Below, piece after piece: positions 37,058-43,980 of a stretch of DNA of 43,980 nt. Under the pieces are notes generated by a model. The model did no database searches and was not told the DNA's origin. It worked only from the letters and a program-made list of their open reading frames with translations. The DNA comes from an uncultured Clostridia bacterium (GTDB lineage: Bacteria > Bacillota > Clostridia > Lachnospirales > CAG-274). The position numbers and the translations under genes are program-made. Numbering within the stretch: position 1 is the stretch's first letter; every line of letters starts with the position of its first letter. The DNA is taken from positions 1-43,980 of the forward strand of contig CANRHR010000014.1 in assembly GCA_947630475.1 (NCBI GenBank), written 5' to 3'.

Positions 37058-37132
37058 GCCTTGTAAAAACGCTCTGAGATTTTATTTGAATTTATTTTTT
37101 CAAACGAAGAGAGTGGATTTCAAGGCTTTTTT
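37058..37132 (+). terminator. Nested hairpin ending in a T6 run
   Basis: Three stems nest inside each other: GCCTTG/CAAGGC (37058-37063 / 37121-37126), CGCTCT/AGAGTG (37070-37075 / 37110-37115) and TTTGAA/TTCAAA (37085-37090 / 37099-37104), then TTTTTT. It is longer than a simple terminator and could also be a small RNA. Confidence 0.5.
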
Positions 37133-37217
37133 AATTGATGAATATATTTATAAGTAATGTGAGTTAATTAATAAAAATATCAATGATTTAAGATTTTATT
37201 TTTGTGAGGTGTATTTT

Positions 37218-38117
37218 ATGCTTAATTTTAATATTCCAAAAGAAAAAAAGGTTCGAGTTATTCTCAGCACTGATCTTAAAAATGAAGTTGATGATCAATT
37301 TGCTATGGTTCAAGCTATTCTCACAGAAAGTTTTGACTTAAAAGCTGTTATACCATCACATTTTGGTATGGAAAAATCACCGCATAGCCAAAAAGACAGT
37401 TATAATGAAGGAATGTTTATTTTAGAGAAAATGGGGCTTGCAGGAAAAATCAATATGCTCAACGGAGCTGAAAATGCAATTTTGAATGAACAAACACCGG
37501 CTGTTTCAGAGGGAGCGCAGTTTATTATTGATGAAGCGATGAAAGCCGATGAAAGGCCGTTATTTATTGCTGTACTTGGTGCCCTTACCGATGTTTCTTC
37601 AGCAATTCTCATGAATCCTAAAATTTGCACAAAGAATGTTACTGTTGTTTGGATAGGCGGAGGAAACTGGCCGTCAGGAGGTAAAGAATATAATTTAAAA
37701 AATGATATTGCAGCAGCCAATGTTTTGTTTAAATCAAATATAAATGTGTGGCAGATTCCGAGAAATGTATATAGGATGATGCCTGTTTCATTTGCAGAGT
37801 TATATAATAAGGTTCGCCCATGTGGTGAAATAGGCAGATATCTTGCCGAAAATGTAGTGGAATTTAACAACAAAGATGTATCAAGACCAAGTGAATATCG
37901 TATACTTGGCGATTCTCCTGCAATTGGTGTTATTATGTATGAAGACTGCGGAACATGGAAATATAAGCCTGCCCCTGAATTTACCAAAGATATGAATTAT
38001 ATACATAACGGTAAATATAGACCTATAAGGGTATATGATTCAATAAATTCTCGCTTTATTCTTGAAGACCTATATGCAAAACTTAAATTTTTTGCAGAAG
38101 ATATCGGTAATATTTAA
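37218..38117 (+). CDS. Nucleoside hydrolase (IunH-like)
   Basis: A 299-residue member of the nucleoside hydrolase family, which cleaves ribonucleosides to ribose and base using a calcium ion held by an N-terminal aspartate cluster. Here the cluster reads STDLKNEVDDQFA, the longer variant of DTDPGxDD seen in one branch of the family; the first Asp is Ser. VLGALTDVSSAI and GDSPAIGVIMYED are also family-like. The start at 37218 follows GTGAGGTG; the in-frame GTG at 37209 lies within that site. Whether it acts on nucleosides is uncertain because of the altered motif. A strong bidirectional terminator follows. Confidence 0.82.
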   Translation: MLNFNIPKEKKVRVILSTDLKNEVDDQFAMVQAILTESFDLKAVIPSHFGMEKSPHSQKDSYNEGMFILEKMGLAGKINMLNGAENAILNEQTPAVSEGAQFIIDEAMKADERPLFIAVLGALTDVSSAILMNPKICTKNVTVVWIGGGNWPSGGKEYNLKNDIAAANVLFKSNINVWQIPRNVYRMMPVSFAELYNKVRPCGEIGRYLAENVVEFNNKDVSRPSEYRILGDSPAIGVIMYEDCGTWKYKPAPEFTKDMNYIHNGKYRPIRVYDSINSRFILEDLYAKLKFFAEDIGNI

Positions 38118-38126
38118 CCGACAAGT

Positions 38127-38156
38127 AAAACCCTCGCCTTAATGGGCGAGGGTTTT
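38127..38156. terminator. Bidirectional intrinsic terminator
   Basis: A perfect 12-bp stem AAAACCCTCGCC / GGCGAGGGTTTT with a 6-base loop. Both ends run into T-tracts, on + for the nucleoside hydrolase gene and on - for the PBP gene. Confidence 0.92.
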
Positions 38157-38163
38157 AAGATTG

Positions 38164-40503
38164 CTATTCATTTTTTATTTTAATTTTTACTATAGTTCCT
38201 TTTTCGATATTTGCCCCCGCAGCAGGTATTTGCTGATAAACCTTTGGATTTGTTTCGTTTTTATTACTTTTTTCGTCATCTTCGTTCTCGGTATCCTCGT
38301 TTTCATTGTTTTCATTATCTTCATCAGTTTTAGTTTTGTTTTCATTATCGTAAATGCTGTAATCAAACCCTAATGAGGTTAAATAATTAACGGCTTCATC
38401 AACAGTTAAATCCACTACATCAGGAACAGCTATAAGCTCCGGACTGTTTTCACTTGTTCCTATGAATAGAAGAATAGAATTTCCTACCGTTACCTTAGAG
38501 CCTCCGGCAGGCCTTTGCTTTGTGACTATATCTCCTCCGCTTCCAACTAATTCAAAATCTATGCCAAGGCTGTTAAGCTCTTTAATGGTTTGGCTGAGGT
38601 TTTGGTTTGTATAATCATTTATAACTACCTCTGCTTCACTCACTCCGGTATCGATTTCATCGGATTCATATGAAGGCGGAATGTTTTTATAATTAATAAT
38701 ATCCTGCATAAGCTCTTTAATATAAGGAGCAGGAGAAACAACGCCATCTTCGTAATTTTCCGGATGATGTATAACCATCATACAAATATACTGAGGATTT
38801 TCTACAGGAAAATAAGTAATAAAACTAAGGGTATAAATGCCGTCATTTCTGTTTAACTGCTGGGCTGTTCCTGTTTTGCCGCCTATAGAGTAACCTTCTA
38901 TAGCAGCTTTTTTTCCGGTGCCGATTGAAACGACAGTTTCCATAGATTTTCTTAAAAAATCTGAAGTTTGTTCGGAAATAACCTTGCGAACAACTTTAGG
39001 ACTTGTTTCATGTACAATTTTTCCGTCTTGATCTATAATCTGGGAAACAACGTAAGGACGCATTAAATTTCCTCCGTTTATTACGGCCGCAAATGCATTT
39101 ATTGCCTGAACAGCAGTGCAGTTAAAACCCTGACCAAATGATGACGTAGCAAGCTCAACGGTGTTAAGCTCTTCTAATGAATACATTGCACCGTCATCGC
39201 TTGATGCCCTTGCTTCTTTTGGCAAATCTATTCCGCTTTTTTCACCAAATCCGAAATCTCTTTGATATTGATAAAATTTTTCTCTTCCGAGTTTGCTTAC
39301 AATATCCATCATGCCCACATTGCATGAATTTTCAAGTACTTGCTGAACATTTTGTGTGCCATGCCCCGCTCTGTTGTGGCAGGAAATAGAGTCTTTTTCA
39401 TTAAAAACCTTTTTGCCGCCGCAGTAAAATGTATCATTGGCTGAAATAAGCCCCTCTTCATATGCTGCAGCTACAACTATAGGCTTAAAAATAGAACCCG
39501 GCTCAAATGTATCCGTAACATTAAAATTTTTCCATACATTGTTTTTAATAGCTGTAATATCCTCATCTGAAAGTTTGTTCCATTTTTCTTTGTAGTCGGG
39601 ATCCTCCATAAGAGAGATATTATCAGGATTATTTAAGCTGAAAGTTGGGTATTCAGCCATTGCCAGAATTTCAGATGTATTAGGATCCATAACAATAATA
39701 GATGTGTTTAACGGAACATGATTTGGCTTACATTCTTCGTATGCTTTTTTGCAGATATTTTCTGCATACTGCTGTATTGTCTGATCCAGAGTTGTTACAA
39801 GGGAATCTCCTGTTTTTGGTTCAATTTCTCTTGTTACTATACTGTTGTCGGATTCATATGTTCTGAATATTCTTCCTACCGTTCCTACCAAATTGCTGTC
39901 GTATTGATATTCAAGTCCCCATATTGCATCGCCCCTCATAAAGCCTATAACCTGTGATGCTAAGCTGTCATGGGTATAAAATCTTTTTGTATCTTCTTCT
40001 TCATAAACACATTTAAGATTTTTTTCTCTTATTTTTCTTCCAAGCTCAAAGCTTACTTGTTTTTTTACAGTATACCAATTAGTGTCTTTATTTGGCTTTC
40101 CTGTTTCGGTATTAATTTTTACAAGCTCTTTAAGCTCTTGAGGATCAACATCAAGAGTTTCGCTTAAACCCTGAATAGTTTCGTTTTGAACTTCTGCGCT
40201 TTGCTCTGCCAATACTCTTATATCTAAAATAATATTATAAACCGTTGAGCTTACCGCAAAAGACTGCATATTTCTGTCTAATATCGATCCTCTGTTAGGA
40301 TTTATAATTTTATCCTGTACTTTTTTCATTTGGTTTGATATGGCATCGCTTTCGTATTCGCTTCCGTTTACGATTTTTATCCAAGCTACACCGAAAACGC
40401 CGGTTCCAACCAACAAAATAAGAACTATAATCATCATAAACATTATTCTCATATGTATCTGTTCTCTTTTTTTAATAGAGGATTTTCTGCTCAAATCAAT
40501 CAA
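38164..40503 (-). CDS. Class B penicillin-binding protein with PASTA domains (SpoVD/FtsI type)
   Basis: A transpeptidase that crosslinks peptidoglycan at the septum or in the spore cortex. The 779-residue protein has one N-terminal membrane helix (about 20-42), the dimerisation region (NPNRGSILDRN), the active serine Ser337 in PGSIFKP, SCN, and GGKTGTAQQ with Lys543. Two PASTA domains end the chain. The second is split by an insert of about 33 residues of almost only Asp, Glu, Asn, Thr and Lys. Two PASTA domains are typical of PBP2B, and SpoVD usually has one, so both names are possible. It overlaps ftsL by 8 bases. Confidence 0.88.
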   Translation of the reverse strand: MIDLSRKSSIKKREQIHMRIMFMMIIVLILLVGTGVFGVAWIKIVNGSEYESDAISNQMKKVQDKIINPNRGSILDRNMQSFAVSSTVYNIILDIRVLAEQSAEVQNETIQGLSETLDVDPQELKELVKINTETGKPNKDTNWYTVKKQVSFELGRKIREKNLKCVYEEEDTKRFYTHDSLASQVIGFMRGDAIWGLEYQYDSNLVGTVGRIFRTYESDNSIVTREIEPKTGDSLVTTLDQTIQQYAENICKKAYEECKPNHVPLNTSIIVMDPNTSEILAMAEYPTFSLNNPDNISLMEDPDYKEKWNKLSDEDITAIKNNVWKNFNVTDTFEPGSIFKPIVVAAAYEEGLISANDTFYCGGKKVFNEKDSISCHNRAGHGTQNVQQVLENSCNVGMMDIVSKLGREKFYQYQRDFGFGEKSGIDLPKEARASSDDGAMYSLEELNTVELATSSFGQGFNCTAVQAINAFAAVINGGNLMRPYVVSQIIDQDGKIVHETSPKVVRKVISEQTSDFLRKSMETVVSIGTGKKAAIEGYSIGGKTGTAQQLNRNDGIYTLSFITYFPVENPQYICMMVIHHPENYEDGVVSPAPYIKELMQDIINYKNIPPSYESDEIDTGVSEAEVVINDYTNQNLSQTIKELNSLGIDFELVGSGGDIVTKQRPAGGSKVTVGNSILLFIGTSENSPELIAVPDVVDLTVDEAVNYLTSLGFDYSIYDNENKTKTDEDNENNENEDTENEDDEKSNKNETNPKVYQQIPAAGANIEKGTIVKIKIKNE

Positions 40504-41050
40504 CCTCCAGTATGTTTTTGATGATTTCTATTATGTTAAATGACTTAAGGTCTTCATTATTGCTTGTGTTTTCATGTTTAACCGTATAGCTCTGCTGAGG
40601 AACATTTATATATACAATCTGATATGACTCAGGCATCTGCATACCAAGTCTTTCGGATGCCAAGCGTTCAATTTCTTCTATATCCAAGCTTTTAGTAAGT
40701 TCTGTCTTAAGGTTTGAATTATCTTCTTCTATCTGTCTAAGCTCGTCCTTAAGGCTTGCAATCTGACTTTTTTTGTCTGTAACAGTGGCATTTGACATAA
40801 TTATAAAAACCGAACAGCAAAAAATTAAAAACACTGTGAAATAAACTCTGAAAGAATGAACGCTCTGTTCACGTACAGTTTTGATTTGAATTTTTTTGTG
40901 TTTTTTTCTGTTTTCTATGCTTTTTTTTCTTCTTGGCTCGTAGTAAGTCTTTTCAATGGGATAGTCATAGGCTACAGATGAAGAATTATAATAAGAATTT
41001 TGAAAATTTTTCCTGTCAAGGTTTCGATTTCTTCTATTATTTCTTCTCAA
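40496..41050 (-). CDS. ftsL: FtsL-like cell division protein
   Basis: A 184-residue protein with a long basic cytoplasmic N-terminus (RRNNRRNRNLDRK; RRKKSIENRKKHKK), one membrane helix (about 70-88, YFTVFLIFCCSVFIIM) and an outside coiled coil (IASLKDELRQIEEDNSNLKTELTKSLDIEEIERLASERLGM). That is the FtsL/DivIC pattern. Its place between rsmH and the class B PBP identifies it as FtsL of the dcw cluster. The start is TTG (41050) 8 bases after AAGGGGG. The C-terminus is longer than usual. It recruits and activates the septal PBP with DivIC and DivIB. Confidence 0.83.
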   Translation of the reverse strand: MRRNNRRNRNLDRKNFQNSYYNSSSVAYDYPIEKTYYEPRRKKSIENRKKHKKIQIKTVREQSVHSFRVYFTVFLIFCCSVFIIMSNATVTDKKSQIASLKDELRQIEEDNSNLKTELTKSLDIEEIERLASERLGMQMPESYQIVYINVPQQSYTVKHENTSNNEDLKSFNIIEIIKNILEVD

Positions 41051-41139
41051 AATAAATACCCCCTTAAAATCAGCGTTTTATTGATAAAGACTTTGTTTGT
41101 TAATGATATTCAGCTTACGCAGCGTAATTATAAATTTAT

Positions 41140-42078
41140 TTAAAGCTTTTCACATACTCTAAGTTTTGCGCTTCTTGCTCTGTGATTAAGAGCAATTTCT
41201 TCGTCATCAGGAGAAATGGGTTTTTTTGTTACGATCTTTACAATTGGTTTTTTGCCGCATACACATATGGGAAATTCTACAGGACAGGTGCAGGGGTTTT
41301 CAAGCTCTTTAAATGTGTTTTTTACAATTCTGTCTTCTAATGAATGAAATGTTATTATGCATATTCGTCCGCCTTTTTTTAATAGCGGAAGCATTGATGT
41401 TATTGATGATTTTAAAATTTCAAGCTCATTATTTACTTCTATCCTTATAGCCTGAAAAGTTCGCCTTGCCGGATGAGGGCCGTCAGCTCTTGCAGCTTTA
41501 GGAACAGCTTTTTTTATTACACTTACCAATTCAAATGTAGTTTCTATAGGCTTTTGCTCTCTTTGTTTTACAATAAATTCGCTTATGCGTTTAGCCCATC
41601 TTTCTTCTCCATAATTGTATATGACTTCTTTAAGCCTTTGTGCAGGATATTCATTTACAACATTAAAGGCGCTGAGTCTGTTTCTTCTGTCCATTCTCAT
41701 ATCCAATGGAGCATCTTTCATATAGGAAAATCCTCTTTGGGTTTCATCAAGCTGATGTGAAGAAACGCCAAGATCCATTAAAAAACCGTCAACGCTGTTA
41801 TCTTTAAGGTTTAAATGCTCGGCAATGCTTTCGATGTTTGAGAAATTATCATGTATAAGCTTAAAATTTACAATTCCGTTAAGCCTGTTTTTTGCTGTTT
41901 CAATAGCGTTTATGTCCTGGTCGATACCAATAAGAAGACCGTTTTTGTCAAGCCTTTTTATTATTTCAAGGGAATGACCTGCACCGCCAAGTGTTGCGTC
42001 AATATATGTACCATCGCTTTTTATATTAAGATTTTCTATGCACTGTTTAAGAAGAACAGGGGTATGATTAAAGTTCAT
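41140..42078 (-). CDS. rsmH: 16S rRNA (cytosine-1402 N4) methyltransferase
   Basis: RsmH (MraW) methylates C1402 in the ribosomal P site. The 312-residue protein has [16 protein letters not shown], the SAM site [50 protein letters not shown] and [12 protein letters not shown], all diagnostic. Its length is normal. It is the first gene of the truncated dcw cluster, followed by ftsL and the PBP gene. mraZ, which normally precedes it, is not in its place. Confidence 0.95.
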   Translation of the reverse strand: MNFNHTPVLLKQCIENLNIKSDGTYIDATLGGAGHSLEIIKRLDKNGLLIGIDQDINAIETAKNRLNGIVNFKLIHDNFSNIESIAEHLNLKDNSVDGFLMDLGVSSHQLDETQRGFSYMKDAPLDMRMDRRNRLSAFNVVNEYPAQRLKEVIYNYGEERWAKRISEFIVKQREQKPIETTFELVSVIKKAVPKAARADGPHPARRTFQAIRIEVNNELEILKSSITSMLPLLKKGGRICIITFHSLEDRIVKNTFKELENPCTCPVEFPICVCGKKPIVKIVTKKPISPDDEEIALNHRARSAKLRVCEKL

Positions 42079-42163
42079 AAGTTCACCGTCCTAAATTTAT
42101 TATATAAATTTACCGGCTGATGCATCTAACCACAATATGCCAATTGTAAATCACTTTGTAATT

Positions 42164-42192
42164 ATTTTAATATAAAAGCAATAAAATATCAA
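42164..42192 (-). promoter_or_regulatory. Promoter of the rsmH-ftsL-PBP operon
   Basis: Read on the minus strand: TTGATA (42192-42187), 17 bases, TAAAAT (42169-42164), 86 bases before the rsmH start. The MraZ-type operator (repeated TGGGN) is not seen. Confidence 0.6.
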
Positions 42193-42293
42193 GTTTAAAC
42201 CGTTAAAAATATTAATAAAATCATTTGACAAATAATGCTTAAGACAGATGCATATTATTATTAAAAGACAAAATAACAAAGAGGGGAATTGTC

Positions 42294-43883
42294 ATAAACA
42301 AAGCGGCGTTATATTGCAGATTGAGCAAGGAGGACGAAGATAAACCAAACGGCGAAAATGAAAGTGAAAGCATAATAAATCAAAGGCTGATGCTTACAGA
42401 TTATGCTATTGAAAAAGGATTTGAGATAGAAGAGATTTATATTGACGAGGATTTTTCTGGAATGGACAGTCAAAGGCCTGAATTTAACCGTATGCTGAAA
42501 GATGCAAAAGAAGGAAGGTTTAATACTGTTATATGCAAAACACAGTCGAGATTTTCAAGAGATATGGAAATAATCGAAAAATATATACACAAAGAGTTTC
42601 CTATTTTGGGAATAAGGTTTATAGGCGTTGTTGATAATGTTGATACGCAAATAAAAGGAAACAAAAAAGCTCGTCAGATAAATTCTCTTGTAAACGAATG
42701 GTATATAGAGGATTTATCCGAGAATATCAGGGCTGTATTTAAGAAGAAAATGGAAGCGGGACAATTTTTAGGTTCATTTGCACCATATGGATATAAAAAA
42801 TCCGATAATAATAAATATAAGCTTGTTATAGATGAAGAAGCGGCAAAAATTGTAAGAAAAATATTTAATTATTATATTCAGGGCTATAGCTTTAAGCAGA
42901 TAGCATATTTGTTGGAGGATGAAAAAATATTGCCTCCTTCATTATATAAAAAGAAATCTGGACTTTTATACAAAAACAGTTTAAGTAAATATACCGATAA
43001 ATATGGATTGTGGTGCCCGAGCACTATAAATAATATTTTAACAAATACCGTTTATATAGGCACATTATCTCAGGCAAAATCAAGGAAGATAAGCTATAAA
43101 AGCAAAAAAACGGCGGCAAATCCAAAAAGCAAGTGGATAATTATTGAAAAAGCTCATGAAGCGGTAGTAGATGAAGATATTTTTAACAAAGTTCAGGAAT
43201 TAATAAAAAAAAGGAGCACTAATTCCAAGATAAATATTGAAAAGCATAAAATTTATCCTCTTTCGGGAAAAATAAAGTGTTTGGATTGCGGTGGAAATTT
43301 AGTTAGAAGCGGAAGTTATAGAGGAAAAAGCTATTTGAGATGCAGATTAAGCGCAAGCTCAAGAAAAATGAAGTGTTCATCTCACAGTATTATATATGAA
43401 GATTTACAAGAAGTTGTGATAAATAATATAAAAACCTTTATCAATGTTGTTTTAAGTAATAAAGAAAACAGAGCCGAAATAAAAGAGCATATGTTGAAAA
43501 ACAATCTTTTTTTGGAAAAAAAACAGCTTGAAAAAAAGATTAAATATGCCCAAATTGAATATGAAAGCTGCGATGAAAAATTTAAGGCTCTTTATATGGA
43601 TAAAATAAGAGGAATAATAACAGAAGATGAATTTTTGCTTATGAAAAAAGAAATTGAAAAATCAAAAAAAACATCTGAAGCATTATTAAGGCAGTATAAA
43701 GAAAAGTATGATTATTTTGTTAATGCAGAAAATAATAATTGCATTTACGATAAGTTTATTGAAAAATATTATTTATGCTCAGATCTTACTGTTGAAATGG
43801 CTGAAGATTTTATAGATCATATAGAAGTGGGTGAAAAGGACAAGAATAAAAATCAGAAGATAATTATATACTGGAATATTTAG
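42294..43883 (+). CDS. Large serine recombinase
   Basis: A roughly 529-residue site-specific recombinase. The catalytic domain contains NKAALYCRLSKED with active Ser11, DEDFSGMDSQRPEFNRML and CKTQSRFSRD. Then come the recombinase domain (APYGYKKSDNNKYKLVIDEEAAKIVRKIF), a zinc ribbon (CLDCGGNLVRS, then CRLSASSRKMKC), a coiled coil (400-470) and a short end. The frame is open upstream of 42294. The expected start, 8 bases after GAGGGG, is ATA rather than ATG; ATT at 42288 is another odd choice, and TTG at 42321 would lose the active serine motif. The gene runs away from rsmH in the place where mraZ is expected and probably belongs to an integrated element extending to the right. Confidence 0.85.
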   Translation: MNKAALYCRLSKEDEDKPNGENESESIINQRLMLTDYAIEKGFEIEEIYIDEDFSGMDSQRPEFNRMLKDAKEGRFNTVICKTQSRFSRDMEIIEKYIHKEFPILGIRFIGVVDNVDTQIKGNKKARQINSLVNEWYIEDLSENIRAVFKKKMEAGQFLGSFAPYGYKKSDNNKYKLVIDEEAAKIVRKIFNYYIQGYSFKQIAYLLEDEKILPPSLYKKKSGLLYKNSLSKYTDKYGLWCPSTINNILTNTVYIGTLSQAKSRKISYKSKKTAANPKSKWIIIEKAHEAVVDEDIFNKVQELIKKRSTNSKINIEKHKIYPLSGKIKCLDCGGNLVRSGSYRGKSYLRCRLSASSRKMKCSSHSIIYEDLQEVVINNIKTFINVVLSNKENRAEIKEHMLKNNLFLEKKQLEKKIKYAQIEYESCDEKFKALYMDKIRGIITEDEFLLMKKEIEKSKKTSEALLRQYKEKYDYFVNAENNNCIYDKFIEKYYLCSDLTVEMAEDFIDHIEVGEKDKNKNQKIIIYWNI

Positions 43884-43922
43884 AATAAGAGATTTATTGT
43901 GATACTGGATTACATCTAAAAA

Positions 43923-43967
43923 AGTAGACAAGAAATAAGAAATGAGTTTAAAATAGTAAACAAGAAA
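43923..43967 (+). repeat. Pair of 13-bp direct repeats after the recombinase
   Basis: AGTAGACAAGAAA (43923-43935) and AGTAAACAAGAAA (43955-43967) differ at one base and are 32 bases apart, three helical turns. They lie just before the next ribosome binding site and could bind a regulator or the recombinase. Confidence 0.45.
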
Positions 43968-43976
43968 AAGGAGTTA

Positions 43977-43980
43977 ATGA
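43977..43980 (+). CDS. Start of the next gene, cut by the window end
   Basis: AAAAAGGAG followed by an ATG at 43977 suggests that a further gene begins here. Large serine recombinases in this group often come in runs, so another recombinase is possible, but no sequence is available to tell. Confidence 0.3.

Noticed and set aside
37400..37987. 195-residue minus-strand open frame opposite the nucleoside hydrolase
   Set aside because: It is a shadow frame without start signals or motifs.
42225..42257. Promoter for the recombinase gene (TTGACA at 42225)
   Set aside because: The -35 box is perfect, but the best -10 (TATTAT) is about 22 bases away, too far for a normal promoter.

Overview
The window reads as a stretch of chromosome from a low-GC, Gram-positive, probably spore-forming anaerobe of the Clostridia (Lachnospirales-like). 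The basis is AT-rich intergenic DNA, strong AGGAGG ribosome binding sites, and genes for CodY, DivIVA, RqcH, a class B PASTA penicillin-binding protein and a Csp-like subtilase. The species cannot be named from sequence alone.

Layout. (1) 1-1900: a decayed prophage lysis end, with a frameshifted gene, a damaged holin, an amidase broken by a stop codon and two small ORFs. (2) 2273-8923: a sulfur assimilation block on the + strand: LysR regulator, serine acetyltransferase, rhodanese-ThiF/MoeB fusion, MetI-like transsulfuration enzyme, MalY/PatB C-S lyase, cysteine synthase and YezD. (3) 9004-15371: a compact nitrogenase-like operon, NifB / NifX / NifH / second cysteine synthase / NifD / NifK / second NifX, with no NifE or NifN. 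(4) 15669-19383: a DUF2798 membrane protein behind a structured leader, then a tandem subtilase whose 5' end is cut off beside a terminator hairpin. (5) 19695-28025: DUF4375 protein, RarA, a deaminase, a GH43 xylosidase, and a two-component system in which the hybrid kinase has an in-frame stop and the response regulator a homopolymer frameshift. (6) 28185-38117: AlbA_2/RecG-like protein, RqcH, RmlA, a membrane protein, a putative cysteine-peptidase-like protein, an ArsR metal sensor, CodY, DivIVA, a 57-residue membrane protein and a nucleoside hydrolase. (7) 38164-42078, minus strand: PBP, FtsL and RsmH of the dcw cluster. mraZ is missing from its usual place and a large serine recombinase (42294-43883) sits there instead.

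The most interesting part is region 2 plus region 3. The nitrogenase-like proteins keep the P-cluster cysteines, the Fe-protein cysteines and the active-site cysteine equivalent to NifD Cys275. By my alignment they replace the residues matching NifD Gln191, His195 and His442. Together with the flanking cysteine and methionine genes and an embedded cysteine synthase, this points away from nitrogen fixation. It suggests reductive release of sulfur from an organosulfur compound, related to or distinct from the methylthio-alkane reductase (Mar) system. The sulfide or thiol released could be captured by CysK or MetI-like enzymes using acetylated serine or homoserine. This is inference from motifs and context; nothing here measures activity.

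At least six genes carry lesions (first phage gene, holin, amidase, subtilase, hybrid kinase, response regulator), and the recombinase lacks a normal start codon. That may be real gene decay or, for the single-base cases, assembly error.
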